From the NCBI GenBank assembly GCA_012519425.1, contig JAAYQF010000120.1, forward strand, positions 1 through 32,606: a stretch of 32,606 nucleotides of DNA, read 5' to 3'. Positions 1 through 8,800 of this stretch are shown here, one piece after another; position 1 is the stretch's first letter; every line of letters begins with the position of its first letter. This stretch comes from Bacteroidales bacterium. Lineage in GTDB: Bacteria > Bacteroidota > Bacteroidia > Bacteroidales > Paludibacteraceae. The position numbers and the translations under genes are program-made. The notes under the pieces were generated by a model that ran no database searches, was not told where the DNA came from, and saw only the letters and a program-made list of their open reading frames with translations.

Positions 1-1385
1 CCATTTGGAAAGGTTATTTCCCAAAAGAATTGCATGTTGATTATGTGACAAATGGCGTTCATTTACCCACCTGGGCTGCCTCCGAATGGAAAACGGTGTA
101 TGAAAAGTATTTCGATGCTTCTTTCTACGATGACCAATCCAACAAAAAAATTTGGGAAGCTATCCATCAAATACCAGATCAGGTGATTTGGGATACAAGA
201 ATGGTCTTGAAAAACAAATTGGTGAATTATATCAAAGTGCAATTTCATGACAGTTGGCTGAAAAATCAGGGCGATCCTTCACGAATTGTTTCTGTGCTGA
301 ATTCCATCAACACCAACTCGCTAATCATTGGTTTCGGTCGCAGATTCGCTACTTACAAGCGCGCTCACCTGATTTTCACTGACTTGGAAAGACTGGAGAA
401 AATAGTAAACAACCCACAAAGACCCGTACAATTCCTGTTCACCGGAAAAGCACATCCGGCTGATGGAGGTGGACAAGGATTGATCAAACAAATCATTGAA
501 ATTTCGCGTATGCCCCAATTCTTAGGAAAGATCATCTTCCTGGAAAATTATGACATGCGATTGGCAAAACGATTGATATCCGGCGTGGATGTTTGGCTCA
601 ACACCCCTACTCGTCCACTGGAGGCTTCCGGTACATCAGGACAAAAAGCCCAAATGAATGGTGTGCTGAATTTTTCAGTTTTAGACGGATGGTGGTATGA
701 AGGTTATGTGAAAGGTGCCGGCTGGGCATTGACAGACAAGCGGACCTACGAAAACCAGGAACACCAGGACCAACTGGATGCAGCAACCATTTACAGCATA
801 TTGGAAAATGAAATTATACCACTTTATTATGCTAAGAACACCAAAGGTTATTCTACTGAGTGGATACAATACATTAAAAATTCCATCGCTCAAATCACAC
901 CGATTTACACCACAAAAAGGATGATGGATGACTATTTCAATAAGTTTTACTACAAGTTGGGAAAACGTGCTGCTTTACTAAAAGAAAAGAATTATACGAA
1001 AGCAAAAGAAATCGCGGCCTGGAAGGAAAATATGTCTTCTCATTGGGATGCCATAGAAGTTGAACAAGTACAAATTCCTGAGGAGCTATATCACAATGCA
1101 CAGGTTGGAAAAAAATACAAGATGGAAGTTACCATCAACACCAAAGCTTTGAACGATAAAGGTGTTGGAATTGAATTGGTAGTACTGAAAAAATGCAAAA
1201 ACAATGAAGATACTTTGCATGAAGTGAAAGAAATGGATTTGATTGCTACTGAAGGCTCAAAAATGCGTTTCAGTTTAGATTACAAATTAAATCTTTCGGG
1301 AACCATCAAGTATGCTTTCCGCATGTTCCCCAAGCACCAGGACTTACCGCATCGTCAGGATTTCTGTTACGTGCGCTGGTTCTAA
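1..1385 (+). CDS. glgP: Alpha-glucan (glycogen/maltodextrin) phosphorylase, GT35, C-terminal part
   Basis: Cytoplasmic, PLP-dependent phosphorolysis of alpha-1,4-glucans to glucose-1-phosphate. The reading frame is open through the left edge, so the N-terminal half lies outside the window; the first in-window residues, [20 protein letters not shown], are internal. The [10 protein letters not shown] motif and the [14 protein letters not shown] segment are typical of GT35. The Lys codon at 645-647 matches the lysine that carries PLP in glycogen phosphorylases. This is the 'GWWYEGY' type of alpha-glucan phosphorylase rather than the E. coli GlgP type. The last 115 or so residues form an extra beta-rich C-terminal domain, seen in the long form of the family. 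The gene converges on tgt with only 15 bp between the stop codons. The family is certain; the natural oligosaccharide substrate is not. Confidence 0.93.
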   Translation, partial: IWKGYFPKELHVDYVTNGVHLPTWAASEWKTVYEKYFDASFYDDQSNKKIWEAIHQIPDQVIWDTRMVLKNKLVNYIKVQFHDSWLKNQGDPSRIVSVLNSINTNSLIIGFGRRFATYKRAHLIFTDLERLEKIVNNPQRPVQFLFTGKAHPADGGGQGLIKQIIEISRMPQFLGKIIFLENYDMRLAKRLISGVDVWLNTPTRPLEASGTSGQKAQMNGVLNFSVLDGWWYEGYVKGAGWALTDKRTYENQEHQDQLDAATIYSILENEIIPLYYAKNTKGYSTEWIQYIKNSIAQITPIYTTKRMMDDYFNKFYYKLGKRAALLKEKNYTKAKEIAAWKENMSSHWDAIEVEQVQIPEELYHNAQVGKKYKMEVTINTKALNDKGVGIELVVLKKCKNNEDTLHEVKEMDLIATEGSKMRFSLDYKLNLSGTIKYAFRMFPKHQDLPHRQDFCYVRWF

Positions 1386-1400
1386 ACCCCAAAAAATCAA

Positions 1401-2531
1401 TTAAAGTCTTCTGCCTAAGCGGGATACCATATCCCGCTTCCAGGAGGCGAATGTTCCGGATAAAATATGCTGACGAGCCTCTTTCACAAGCCATAGATAA
1501 AAGGCTAAATTGTGAATGGAGGCTATTTGCATTGCCAACAGTTCCTTGCTGACAAAAAGGTGACGCAGATAGGCTTTGGTATAGGCGCGGTCAACATAAG
1601 AGGTACCATTGGGATCCAATGGTGAAAAATCATTTTTCCACTTTTCATTCCGCATGTTCATGATACCTTCGGAAGTAAAAAGCATACCATTGCGACCATT
1701 GCGGGTTGGCATCACGCAATCGAACATATCCACTCCCCTTTCTATGCTTTCCAAAATATTGATTGGTGTACCAACACCCATCAGATATCGTGGTTTATTC
1801 TGAGGTAGAATTTCATTCACCACCTCTATCATTTCATACATTTTTTCGACAGGCTCGCCTACCGCCAAACCTCCGATTGCATTACCATCAGCACCAACAG
1901 AAGTGATGTACTCAGCCGATTGTTTTCTTAAATCCGGATACACACATCCTTGCACAATGGGAAAAAAACTTTGAAAATAACCATATTTGCCTTCTGTTTC
2001 CTGAAAATGCTTATAACCTCGTTTCAGCCATTGATGGGTTAATTCCATGGACTTTTTCGCATAATCATAAGAGGCGTCTCCCGGAGGACACTCGTCAAAA
2101 GCCATCATGATATCTGAACCTATAATACGCTGAATGTCAACCACCTTCTCCGGCGTAAACAAGTGTTTACTACCATCGATATGCGAACTGAAATAAGCAC
2201 CCTCCTCGGTTAATTTGCGATTGGCTGATAAGGAAAAAACCTGAAAGCCTCCGCTATCCGTTAAAATAGGTCTGTCCCAACCCATGAAACGATGCAAACC
2301 ACCGGCTTGCTCCAAAATCTCCAATCCGGGTCGCAAATATAAATGATAAGTATTACCTAAAATGATTTGTGCCCGGATGTCTTCCTTCAGCTCATGAAAA
2401 TGCACTGCTTTCACAGAAGCAACTGTACCAACCGGCATAAAGATAGGTGTTTCAACCTTCCCGTGAGCAGTTTCGATCAAACCCGCACGCGCGTTTGAAT
2501 TTAAGTCTGTCTGTAAAAGTTTGAAATTCAT
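1401..2531 (-). CDS. tgt: Queuine tRNA-ribosyltransferase (TGT), zinc cysteines absent
   Basis: Exchanges guanine-34 of GUN-anticodon tRNAs for the queuosine precursor preQ1. The protein has 376 residues, normal for bacterial TGT. The catalytic acid/base Asp92 (LTDSGGFQVFSL) and nucleophile Asp271 (MFDCVMPTRN) are present. In E. coli TGT the structural zinc is held by Cys302, Cys304, Cys307 and His333. The aligned stretch here reads LDPNGTSYVDRAY, giving Gly309, Ser311 and Asp314 in place of the cysteines, while His340 is kept. The zinc site is therefore lost although the surrounding sequence is well conserved. The gene is last in a leftward panC-panD-tgt cluster, 25 bp after panD. I recall similar cysteine-less TGTs in other Bacteroidota, so it is probably a lineage trait and the enzyme is probably active. 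Confidence 0.96.
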   Translation of the reverse strand: MNFKLLQTDLNSNARAGLIETAHGKVETPIFMPVGTVASVKAVHFHELKEDIRAQIILGNTYHLYLRPGLEILEQAGGLHRFMGWDRPILTDSGGFQVFSLSANRKLTEEGAYFSSHIDGSKHLFTPEKVVDIQRIIGSDIMMAFDECPPGDASYDYAKKSMELTHQWLKRGYKHFQETEGKYGYFQSFFPIVQGCVYPDLRKQSAEYITSVGADGNAIGGLAVGEPVEKMYEMIEVVNEILPQNKPRYLMGVGTPINILESIERGVDMFDCVMPTRNGRNGMLFTSEGIMNMRNEKWKNDFSPLDPNGTSYVDRAYTKAYLRHLFVSKELLAMQIASIHNLAFYLWLVKEARQHILSGTFASWKRDMVSRLGRRL

Positions 2532-2556
2532 AAAAGGGAAAGAGTAAAGCCGGGGC

Positions 2557-2910
2557 TTACTGATTCAAGAGGTGATTTTTGGCATCCGGAAAGATTACCT
2601 TTGGTTTGAATTTTTTCGCCTCTTCGAAATCCATCACGGCATAAGCCATGATAATAACCAGGTCGCCGGGTTGAACCAATCTTGCTGCACCACCATTGAT
2701 ACAAATATCACCGGAACCACGCTCTCCGGTTATCACATAAGTTTCAAACCGGGCGCCGGTATTGATATTAACAATAGCTACTTTTTCGTTGGCAATGATA
2801 TTAGCAGCTTCCATTAAGTTCTCATCTATGGTAATGCTGCCTACATAGTTCAGATTCGCTTCTGTAACAGAAGCACGATGAATCTTTGACTTTAATACTG
2901 TTACGAACAT
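2557..2910 (-). CDS. panD: Aspartate 1-decarboxylase (pyruvoyl enzyme)
   Basis: Decarboxylates L-aspartate to beta-alanine for pantothenate synthesis, in the cytoplasm. The 117-residue proenzyme has the self-cleavage site Gly24-Ser25 (YVGSIT), where Ser25 becomes the pyruvoyl group. Lys9, Arg54, Thr57 and Tyr58 (GARFETY), known active-site positions of the family, are all present at the expected numbers. The start overlaps the 3' end of panC by 10 bp, so translational coupling is likely. PanD supplies the beta-alanine that PanC condenses with pantoate, so the pair encodes consecutive steps. No unusual features. Confidence 0.97.
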   Translation of the reverse strand: MFVTVLKSKIHRASVTEANLNYVGSITIDENLMEAANIIANEKVAIVNINTGARFETYVITGERGSGDICINGGAARLVQPGDLVIIMAYAVMDFEEAKKFKPKVIFPDAKNHLLNQ

Positions 2911-3746
2911 CTGATATTATCAATTAACCTTACGCCTCCGCAATAAACTGCTATACATCCCACCGTGGGTTTATCCCAGTTTTGTGCCGGCTGTAAGCTT
3001 TTTGTATCTACTATTTCATAATATTCCAGGTCCAATCCCGAAATACTCCGAATCTCATTCTCAACCCAGGTTTCAAGTTTCCGGGGTGAAAATGACGGTA
3101 CAAAGTTAAGACTTTCAAACAACACTTTCGATATTCCGGCTGCTATTTCTCGTTCTTCCGGACTTAACCTCTCATTTCTGCTACTCATAGCCAATCCGGA
3201 TTTTTCCCTAACAATCGGACAATCAACTATTTGAACATCGAACCCCATCACTTTGGTCATGTGATGTATAATGGCCAGCTGCTGAAAATCTTTTTCACCA
3301 AAATAAGCCTTATCTGCCTCAACAATGTTAAAAAGCTTGCTAACAACCTGCACCACTCCATTAAAATGTCCCGGACGATACTTACCCTCCATCATTTTAT
3401 CCAAGCCTGCAAAATCGAATTCAAAGGGCTTCTTCAAGTCTTCTTCCGAATACATGTCGGCTATAGACGGTGCAAAAATCAAATCACATCCGTTCTTTAA
3501 CAACAAAGCTTCATCTTTTGCGAAATCTCTCGGATATTTTTCTAAATCCTGTGCATTATTAAACTGCGTAGGATTTACAAAAACACTCACCACCGTAAAA
3601 TCATTTTCGGCTACAGACCGTTGTACCAGACTGAGGTGTCCGGCATGTAAAGCCCCCATGGTAGGCACAAATCCCACACGCTGACCAGACATGCGAACAT
3701 GCTGCATCGCCTGTTCAACCTGATTAACCGTATTAGCTATGACCAT
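2901..3746 (-). CDS. panC: Pantothenate synthetase (pantoate--beta-alanine ligase)
   Basis: ATP-dependent condensation of pantoate and beta-alanine to pantothenate, in the cytoplasm. The 281-residue length is typical. The nucleotidyl-transferase HIGH-type motif is seen as [10 protein letters not shown] (His34 and His37). GEKDFQQ lies at about residues 150-156, and the KMSKS-equivalent MSSRN at about 187-191. The first gene of the leftward panC-panD-tgt cluster, it is divergent from the half glycogen synthase at 3891. A TACTTTTG -7 element sits 33 bp upstream of the ATG on the minus strand and fits a promoter for the cluster. Confidence 0.97.
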   Translation of the reverse strand: MVIANTVNQVEQAMQHVRMSGQRVGFVPTMGALHAGHLSLVQRSVAENDFTVVSVFVNPTQFNNAQDLEKYPRDFAKDEALLLKNGCDLIFAPSIADMYSEEDLKKPFEFDFAGLDKMMEGKYRPGHFNGVVQVVSKLFNIVEADKAYFGEKDFQQLAIIHHMTKVMGFDVQIVDCPIVREKSGLAMSSRNERLSPEEREIAAGISKVLFESLNFVPSFSPRKLETWVENEIRSISGLDLEYYEIVDTKSLQPAQNWDKPTVGCIAVYCGGVRLIDNIRCS

Positions 3747-3778
3747 TTTAAATGCTTTGTATAAATGATAAAATTTGC

Positions 3779-3786
3779 CAAAAGTA
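3779..3786 (-). promoter_or_regulatory. Bacteroidota -7 element for panC-panD-tgt
   Basis: On the minus strand this reads TACTTTTG, a full match to the Bacteroidota primary-sigma -7 consensus TAnnTTTG, about 33 bp upstream of the panC ATG. I find no convincing -33 TTTG at the usual distance, so the call rests on the -7 box and its position. Confidence 0.5.
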
Positions 3787-3838
3787 CAAAAACTTATTGG
3801 GATTCACCCGTAAAATAAAATATTCCAACTTTTTTTTG

Positions 3839-3846
3839 TACCTTTG
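3839..3846 (+). promoter_or_regulatory. Bacteroidota -7 element for the half glycogen synthase operon
   Basis: Reads TACCTTTG, matching TAnnTTTG, 44 bp before the ATG at 3891. The sequence upstream is A/T-rich with a run of eight T, and no clear -33 TTTG is visible. It is the divergent partner of the panC promoter. Confidence 0.55.
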
Positions 3847-3890
3847 CATGTCTATTTGCCAGAATTCAGGGCTGGCACGTTTCGCTATTC

Positions 3891-4715
3891 ATGAAAAAAA
3901 ATAAAAAAATTCTTTACATCTCTCAGGAGATTTTTCCTTTTTTACCGGAATCCCCGGTAGCGGATATGGGCAGGTATTTACCACAGGCAATGCAAGAAAG
4001 AAAGAAAGAAACCAGAACTTTCATGCCCAAATTCGGAGTAATTAATGAACGACGCAATCAATTGCACGAGGTCATCAGGTTGTCTGGTATGAATCTAATC
4101 ATCGATGATACTGATTACCCTCTGATTATCAAGGTAGCATCTATCCAATCTGCTCGTTTGCAAGTCTATTTCATCGACAATGAAGATTTCTTTCAAAGAA
4201 AATTTACCATTTATGATGAAGACGGAAAAGAATTTATTGATAACGACGAAAGAACAATATTCTTTGTGCGCGGCGTGATGGAAACAGTAAAAAAACTAAG
4301 ATGGACGCCCGACGTCGTTCATTGCCTGGGTTGGATGACAGCTTTGGCACCCTTATATGTTAAAAGGGCATTCAACCAAGATCCATTCTTCAGACATTCA
4401 AAAGTCATATATTCTTTGTTTAAAGATGATTTCAAACAGCCTTTCAGAGATATTTTTACAGAAAAATTAGTTTTGGAAGGCATTGAGTCAAAAGACCTGG
4501 TTCACCTGCAAGGCAAAGAAATTGATTATTTGGCTTTGAGTAAACTTGCCATTGATTATTCTGACGGCATCATACAATCCGAAGCCGATACAAATCCGGA
4601 GATACTTAAATACATCAAAGAAAAGAATAAAAGTTTCCTTCCTTACACACCGGATGAGGATTATGCTGATGAATACGTTAAATTTTATAATAGTGTTTCT
4701 TTAACAAAAACTTGA
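3891..4715 (+). CDS. Glycogen/starch synthase-like protein, N-terminal GT5 domain only, probable pseudoenzyme
   Basis: This 274-residue protein matches only the N-terminal Rossmann half of GT5 glycogen synthase; full enzymes have about 480 residues with a second domain that binds ADP-glucose. The fold signature is clear at the start (KKILYISQEIFPF...VADMGRYLPQAM) and around residue 140 (WTPDVVHCLGWMTALAPLY). The catalytic motifs are degenerate. The K-T-G-G loop of GlgA is P-E-S-P at residues 19-22, and the H-D-W-H motif reads C-L-G-W-M after His144. Synthase activity is therefore unlikely, and a binding or regulatory role is possible. The start codon lies just downstream of a TAccTTTG promoter element. 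The gene ends 13 bp before the DUF4270 lipoprotein gene, so the two are probably co-transcribed. As I recall, this short form and its neighbourhood recur in Bacteroidota. Confidence 0.8.
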   Translation: MKKNKKILYISQEIFPFLPESPVADMGRYLPQAMQERKKETRTFMPKFGVINERRNQLHEVIRLSGMNLIIDDTDYPLIIKVASIQSARLQVYFIDNEDFFQRKFTIYDEDGKEFIDNDERTIFFVRGVMETVKKLRWTPDVVHCLGWMTALAPLYVKRAFNQDPFFRHSKVIYSLFKDDFKQPFRDIFTEKLVLEGIESKDLVHLQGKEIDYLALSKLAIDYSDGIIQSEADTNPEILKYIKEKNKSFLPYTPDEDYADEYVKFYNSVSLTKT

Positions 4716-4728
4716 TCACAAAACACGT

Positions 4729-6120
4729 ATGAACAGCCGCATACTGAAGCTCTTTGCATCCCTCCTGATTGTTTTTTCCGCATGCAACGAGAGCAACATA
4801 ACAGATATGGGAAGCAGTATTCAACCTCCCGGCGATAAAATTTCAGTTACATTCGACAGATTTAACATCAATTCTGAAGATTATTCTGTCGATTTCATGT
4901 ATTCTCGCCCCGACTCATTTTTGTTGGGTACTTTTTCCGATAATACTTACGGGACAGTCCATGCCGATATTTTGGCTCAGGTAGAATATCCCAAAAATCA
5001 CGTCTATCCTAGTCATGCAAAGCCGGATTCAATTCTGTTGGTAATGTATTATAAGAAATTCTTCGGCGACCAACATGCTCCCATGCACGTCAGTGTGTAT
5101 GAAATGAATAAAAAAACCTTCGATTACATGAAGCCCTACCCCAGCAATCTAAATCCGGATGAGTATGTGGATAAATCTGATCCTTCCTTATTGATTGGTG
5201 AAAAGGTCTTCACCGCTGTTGATGCAAGTGGAAGTAACGCCATACCCTACGTAATCATCAAACTAAACAATGATTTCTTGCAGCGATTCAGCAACGTACA
5301 ATCCGACACTTACTCACAAGATTCAAAATTTTTCGATTTCTTCAAGGGCATGTACATTACAACCGATTTCGGTTCAGCCTCCATGCTGTATGTGCGACAA
5401 ATTGATTTGGAATATTATCACAGCTATACCTACACATTAAAAGACATAACCGGACAAGATTCTATCGTAACTGTGAACAGTTCGGTTACTTTTCCTGCAA
5501 ACACATGGGTTCGACAAGTTAATCGTTTCCTCAATCCTGATAAGGCAAACATCATAAATCAGTTGAACAATCAACCGGAACAGGTTCACCATATTTCTTC
5601 ACCGGCTAATATATACACGCGTATTCAACTGCCAATCAAAGAGATGCAGCAAAAAATTGAATCGGAAGGCTCAAGAGTCTTTATCAACGACGCAAAACTG
5701 AGGGTTGATATCAACAATCTGAATAAGGAAACTTTTCCCTTACCCATCCCATCCAATGTGTTGCTGATCAAGGAAAACTCACTCGAAAGATTTTTCAACA
5801 AAAGAGAACTCCCCGCGGACACTTGCGCCATCGTAGGTAGCTACGATCGTAAAATCAATCCTGACACCGAGGAGATTGACTACTTTTATTCCTTCGATAT
5901 TTCAAAATTGCTCGCCCATGAATTTAAGCAGGCAAAAGAAAACAACCTGACACTCCCCGATAATATTAACTTTTTGTTGGTGCCAATCAGATTAAAACTG
6001 TCAAGCAATAACGTTATCATAGATGTTTCCCAGCAATTCCTGCTGAGTGGTGTGACCATTTGTGGTGGTAACCACAGCAAAAAACCCATTAAGGTCAATG
6101 TGGTATACAGCAAGTTCTAA
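4729..6120 (+). CDS. DUF4270 family lipoprotein
   Basis: A 463-residue exported protein of the DUF4270 family, which is specific to Bacteroidota and of unknown function. The N-terminus is a lipoprotein signal with a lipobox ending in Cys at about residue 19 (VFSAC), so it is probably anchored in the outer or inner membrane. The mature part starts with the family's 'GSSIQPPGDKI' type segment and is mostly predicted beta-strand. It ends in VVYSKF, with no T9SS tail or membrane helix. It lies 13 bp after the half glycogen synthase gene. Co-localization suggests, but does not show, a link to glycan storage or envelope physiology. Confidence 0.82.
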   Translation: MNSRILKLFASLLIVFSACNESNITDMGSSIQPPGDKISVTFDRFNINSEDYSVDFMYSRPDSFLLGTFSDNTYGTVHADILAQVEYPKNHVYPSHAKPDSILLVMYYKKFFGDQHAPMHVSVYEMNKKTFDYMKPYPSNLNPDEYVDKSDPSLLIGEKVFTAVDASGSNAIPYVIIKLNNDFLQRFSNVQSDTYSQDSKFFDFFKGMYITTDFGSASMLYVRQIDLEYYHSYTYTLKDITGQDSIVTVNSSVTFPANTWVRQVNRFLNPDKANIINQLNNQPEQVHHISSPANIYTRIQLPIKEMQQKIESEGSRVFINDAKLRVDINNLNKETFPLPIPSNVLLIKENSLERFFNKRELPADTCAIVGSYDRKINPDTEEIDYFYSFDISKLLAHEFKQAKENNLTLPDNINFLLVPIRLKLSSNNVIIDVSQQFLLSGVTICGGNHSKKPIKVNVVYSKF

Positions 6121-6157
6121 ACATTGATAAAATCTAAAATCCTTGTGCTTAAACATA

Positions 6158-6188
6158 TTGACACATTCAATATTATTTTGTACCTTTG
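6158..6188 (+). promoter_or_regulatory. rpsA promoter (-33 TTG / -7 TAccTTTG)
   Basis: TTGACA at 6158-6163 and TACCTTTG at 6181-6188, with 20 nt between the TTG and the TA, fit the Bacteroidota promoter layout. Transcription would start near 6195, leaving a leader of about 64 nt. The leader contains a small A/U-rich hairpin (ACTAA-TTTT-TTAGT, 6232-6245) 13 nt before the ATG, which could bear on S1 autoregulation. Confidence 0.72.
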
Positions 6189-6258
6189 CAGCCGCATTTT
6201 TTGTGTTATATATTAATATATTGTCTAACCCACTAATTTTTTAGTAAAAAGTTCAGAA

Positions 6259-8709
6259 ATGAAAGAAAATCAAGATCCGGCATTAGAGCCACAACAAACA
6301 ACACCTGAGGAAGTTAAGGCTGTTGACAAAGTAGAAACTGAAGAAGCAAAAGTAACGACTCCTGTTGAGAAGGAGGAGGAAGAAGAAGAAGTTAAGGAAG
6401 TCAAAGAAGTTAAGGAAGCTAAGGAAGTTAAGGAGGAGGTTCCTGTTGAAGAGCAAGCGCCTGCCGCTGTAAAAGAAGAACAAAAAGAGGAAACCAAACC
6501 TGTTGAGGTAATTGAGGAAGCAAGCTCTAAAGCAACTGAAAAAATTGAAGAACCTGCCCAGGAAAAAGAATTTGATTGGGATGCTTACGAAAAGGACGAT
6601 TTTAGAGATGCTACAGCAAAAGAAGAACTGGTAAAAATTTATGATAGCACACTGACCGCCATCAAGGATAAGGAAGTAGTTGACGGTACAGTTATTTCTA
6701 TCAGCAAACGGGAGGTAGTTGTCAATGTTGGCTACAAATCCGATGGCATCGTACCTATGAGCGAATTTCGCTACAATCCTGATTTAAAAGTTGGTGATGT
6801 AGTTGAAGTTTATATTGAAAGCCAGGAAGATAAAAAAGGACAACTGATCCTCTCCCATAAACAAGCACGCATGACACGTGCATGGGATCGCATCAATGAA
6901 GCATTAGAAACACAAGAAATTGTAAAAGGTTATGTAAAATGTCGCACCAAAGGCGGTATGATCGTCGACATTTTCGGTATAGAAGCTTTCTTACCGGGTT
7001 CACAAATTGATGTTAAACCTATCCGCGACTACGATGTGTTCGTTAATAAAACCATGGAATTCAAGGTGATCAAAATCAACCATGAATTCAAAAATGTGGT
7101 TGTATCACACAAAGCACTGATTGAAGCTGAATTAGAAAATCAGAAAAGAGAAATTATCAGCAAGCTACAAAAGGGTCAAATCCTGGAAGGTATCGTAAAA
7201 AATATTACTTCTTACGGTGTGTTTATCGACTTGGGCGGTATTGACGGATTGATTCATATTACCGACCTCTCCTGGGGACGTGTTTCTCATCCGGAAGAAA
7301 TTGTTAGCCTGGATGAAAAAATCAATGTGGTAATACTTGATTTTGATGAAGACAAAAAGCGCATTGCATTAGGTCTGAAACAATTGTCAGCTCACCCATG
7401 GGATGCCCTGGATCCCAACCTGCAAGTTGGTGATAAGATCAAGGGTAAGGTGGTAGTAATGGCTGACTACGGCGCATTTGTAGAAATTGCTCCGGGCGTG
7501 GAAGGTTTGATCCACGTTTCAGAAATGAGTTGGTCACAACACTTACGCTCCGCACAAGACTTCCTGAAAGTTGGTGACGAAGTGGAAACCGTTATCCTTA
7601 CGTTAGATCGTGAAGAACGCAAAATGTCTCTGGGTATCAAACAGCTGAAAGCTGACCCATGGGATACCATAGAGGAAAAATACGCTGTAGGTTCACAACA
7701 CACTGCTAAAGTGCGTAACTTCACTAACTTCGGAGTGTTTGCCGAAATTGAAGAAGGCGTTGATGGCTTGATTCACATTTCAGATTTATCATGGACGAAA
7801 AAAATCAAACACCCATCAGAATTTACTCAGATTGGTAGTGAGATAGAAGTTCAGGTACTTGAAATTGACCTGGCAAATCGTCGTTTAAGCCTGGGACACA
7901 AACAAATTGAAGAAAATCCATGGGATGCATTGGAAACTTTATTTGTAGTGGACAGTGTTCATGAAGGCGTAATCATCGAAGTGATGGATAAAGGTTCAGT
8001 TATATCTCTGCCTTACGGCGTAGAAGGCTTTGCCACACCCAAACATTTGGTAAAAGAAGACGGTTCTCAAGCACAGTTGGACGAAAAATTACCTTTCAAA
8101 GTAATTGAATTCAATAAGGATGCAAAGCGCATCATTCTTTCACACAGTCGCATTCATGAAGATGAAAAACGTGCTGAAAAAGAAGCTGCTCCGGCTAAAA
8201 AGACCGGCAAACGCACTAAAAAAGAGGATACTGCTCCGGTAACAAGCATTGAAAAAACTACTTTAGGAGACATCCAATCTTTGGCCGATTTGAAAGATCA
8301 AATGGAAACTGCTGCCATTGAAAAGGCTAAAAAGGCTGCCAAGGCTAAATCAGCAAAGGTTGAAGCCACAGAAAAAGCTGAAGTAGCTGAGAAGGTGGTA
8401 ACTGAAGAAAAAGCTACGAAGAAGGCTGAAAAACCGGCTGAAGCCGTTGCAGAAGAAAAACCTGCAGAAGAGGCACCGGCCGAAAAAGAAGCAAAAGCAG
8501 AAAAGAAAGCCAAAGCTACAACTAAAAAGGCCGAACAGCCCGCCGAAGAAAAGGTAGAAACTAAGAAAGCAAAAGCTGAAAAGGCACCAGCTGAAAAAGC
8601 CGAGAAAGCTGAAAAGGAGGTAGCTGAAGAAAAAACAACTAAAAAAGCACCTGCTAAAAAAACAACTACCAAGAAAACAGAAGAAAAGGAAGATACTGCC
8701 AAAGCATAA
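6259..8709 (+). CDS. rpsA: 30S ribosomal protein S1 with long charged N- and C-terminal tails
   Basis: RNA-binding ribosomal protein involved in mRNA recruitment. Six S1 (OB-fold) repeats begin near residues 139, 219, 305, 390, 477 and 563. The central four show the classic GVFIDLGGIDGLIHITDLSW-type motif and the linker 'PWDALD' or 'PWDTIEE'. At 816 residues it is far longer than E. coli S1 (557). About 120 acidic Glu/Val/Lys-rich residues precede domain 1, including five tandem VKE-like triplets, and about 175 Lys/Ala/Glu/Thr-rich residues resembling histone H1 tails follow domain 6. The tails lack domain motifs and are probably disordered. The gene is monocistronic, with its own promoter upstream and a strong terminator downstream. 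Bacteroidota mostly do not use Shine-Dalgarno pairing, so S1 tail function may differ from that in E. coli. Confidence 0.95.
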   Translation: MKENQDPALEPQQTTPEEVKAVDKVETEEAKVTTPVEKEEEEEEVKEVKEVKEAKEVKEEVPVEEQAPAAVKEEQKEETKPVEVIEEASSKATEKIEEPAQEKEFDWDAYEKDDFRDATAKEELVKIYDSTLTAIKDKEVVDGTVISISKREVVVNVGYKSDGIVPMSEFRYNPDLKVGDVVEVYIESQEDKKGQLILSHKQARMTRAWDRINEALETQEIVKGYVKCRTKGGMIVDIFGIEAFLPGSQIDVKPIRDYDVFVNKTMEFKVIKINHEFKNVVVSHKALIEAELENQKREIISKLQKGQILEGIVKNITSYGVFIDLGGIDGLIHITDLSWGRVSHPEEIVSLDEKINVVILDFDEDKKRIALGLKQLSAHPWDALDPNLQVGDKIKGKVVVMADYGAFVEIAPGVEGLIHVSEMSWSQHLRSAQDFLKVGDEVETVILTLDREERKMSLGIKQLKADPWDTIEEKYAVGSQHTAKVRNFTNFGVFAEIEEGVDGLIHISDLSWTKKIKHPSEFTQIGSEIEVQVLEIDLANRRLSLGHKQIEENPWDALETLFVVDSVHEGVIIEVMDKGSVISLPYGVEGFATPKHLVKEDGSQAQLDEKLPFKVIEFNKDAKRIILSHSRIHEDEKRAEKEAAPAKKTGKRTKKEDTAPVTSIEKTTLGDIQSLADLKDQMETAAIEKAKKAAKAKSAKVEATEKAEVAEKVVTEEKATKKAEKPAEAVAEEKPAEEAPAEKEAKAEKKAKATTKKAEQPAEEKVETKKAKAEKAPAEKAEKAEKEVAEEKTTKKAPAKKTTTKKTEEKEDTAKA
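6391..6435 (+). repeat. Five tandem 9-nt units inside rpsA
   Basis: Five consecutive 9-nt copies of the type GTTAAGGAA start at 6391, 6400, 6409, 6418 and 6427. They encode Val/Ala-Lys-Glu triplets, codons 45-59. Copies differ by one or two bases. This is an in-frame microsatellite-like tract that could change length without breaking the frame. Confidence 0.85.
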
Positions 8710-8752
8710 TCCTCTAAAAGAAGGTTTTCAGAAGAGTTTGATATAATGAAAG

Positions 8753-8786
8753 AACTGTCTCAAAATAATTTTGAGGCAGTTTTTTT
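8753..8786 (+). terminator. Rho-independent terminator after rpsA
   Basis: The arms AACTGTCTCAAAA (8753-8765) and TTTTGAGGCAGTT (8769-8781) pair over 13 bp with one G-U wobble around a 3-nt loop. Seven T follow from 8780. It lies 44 nt after the rpsA stop. Confidence 0.9.
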
Positions 8787-8800
8787 AGATATATATCCTA

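Noticed and set aside
3325-3684. 119-codon plus-strand open frame opposite panC
   Set aside because: Lies fully inside panC, whose motifs are intact; product has no recognisable family.
6391-6435. Tandem short repeat considered as a CRISPR-like or mobile repeat
   Set aside because: Units are 9 nt, contiguous and in-frame within rpsA; there are no spacers.
8298-8702. 134-codon open frame on the minus strand under the S1 C-terminal tail
   Set aside because: Ala/Ser/Phe-rich low-complexity product that mirrors the Lys/Ala/Glu codon repeats of rpsA; no start context or family resemblance.
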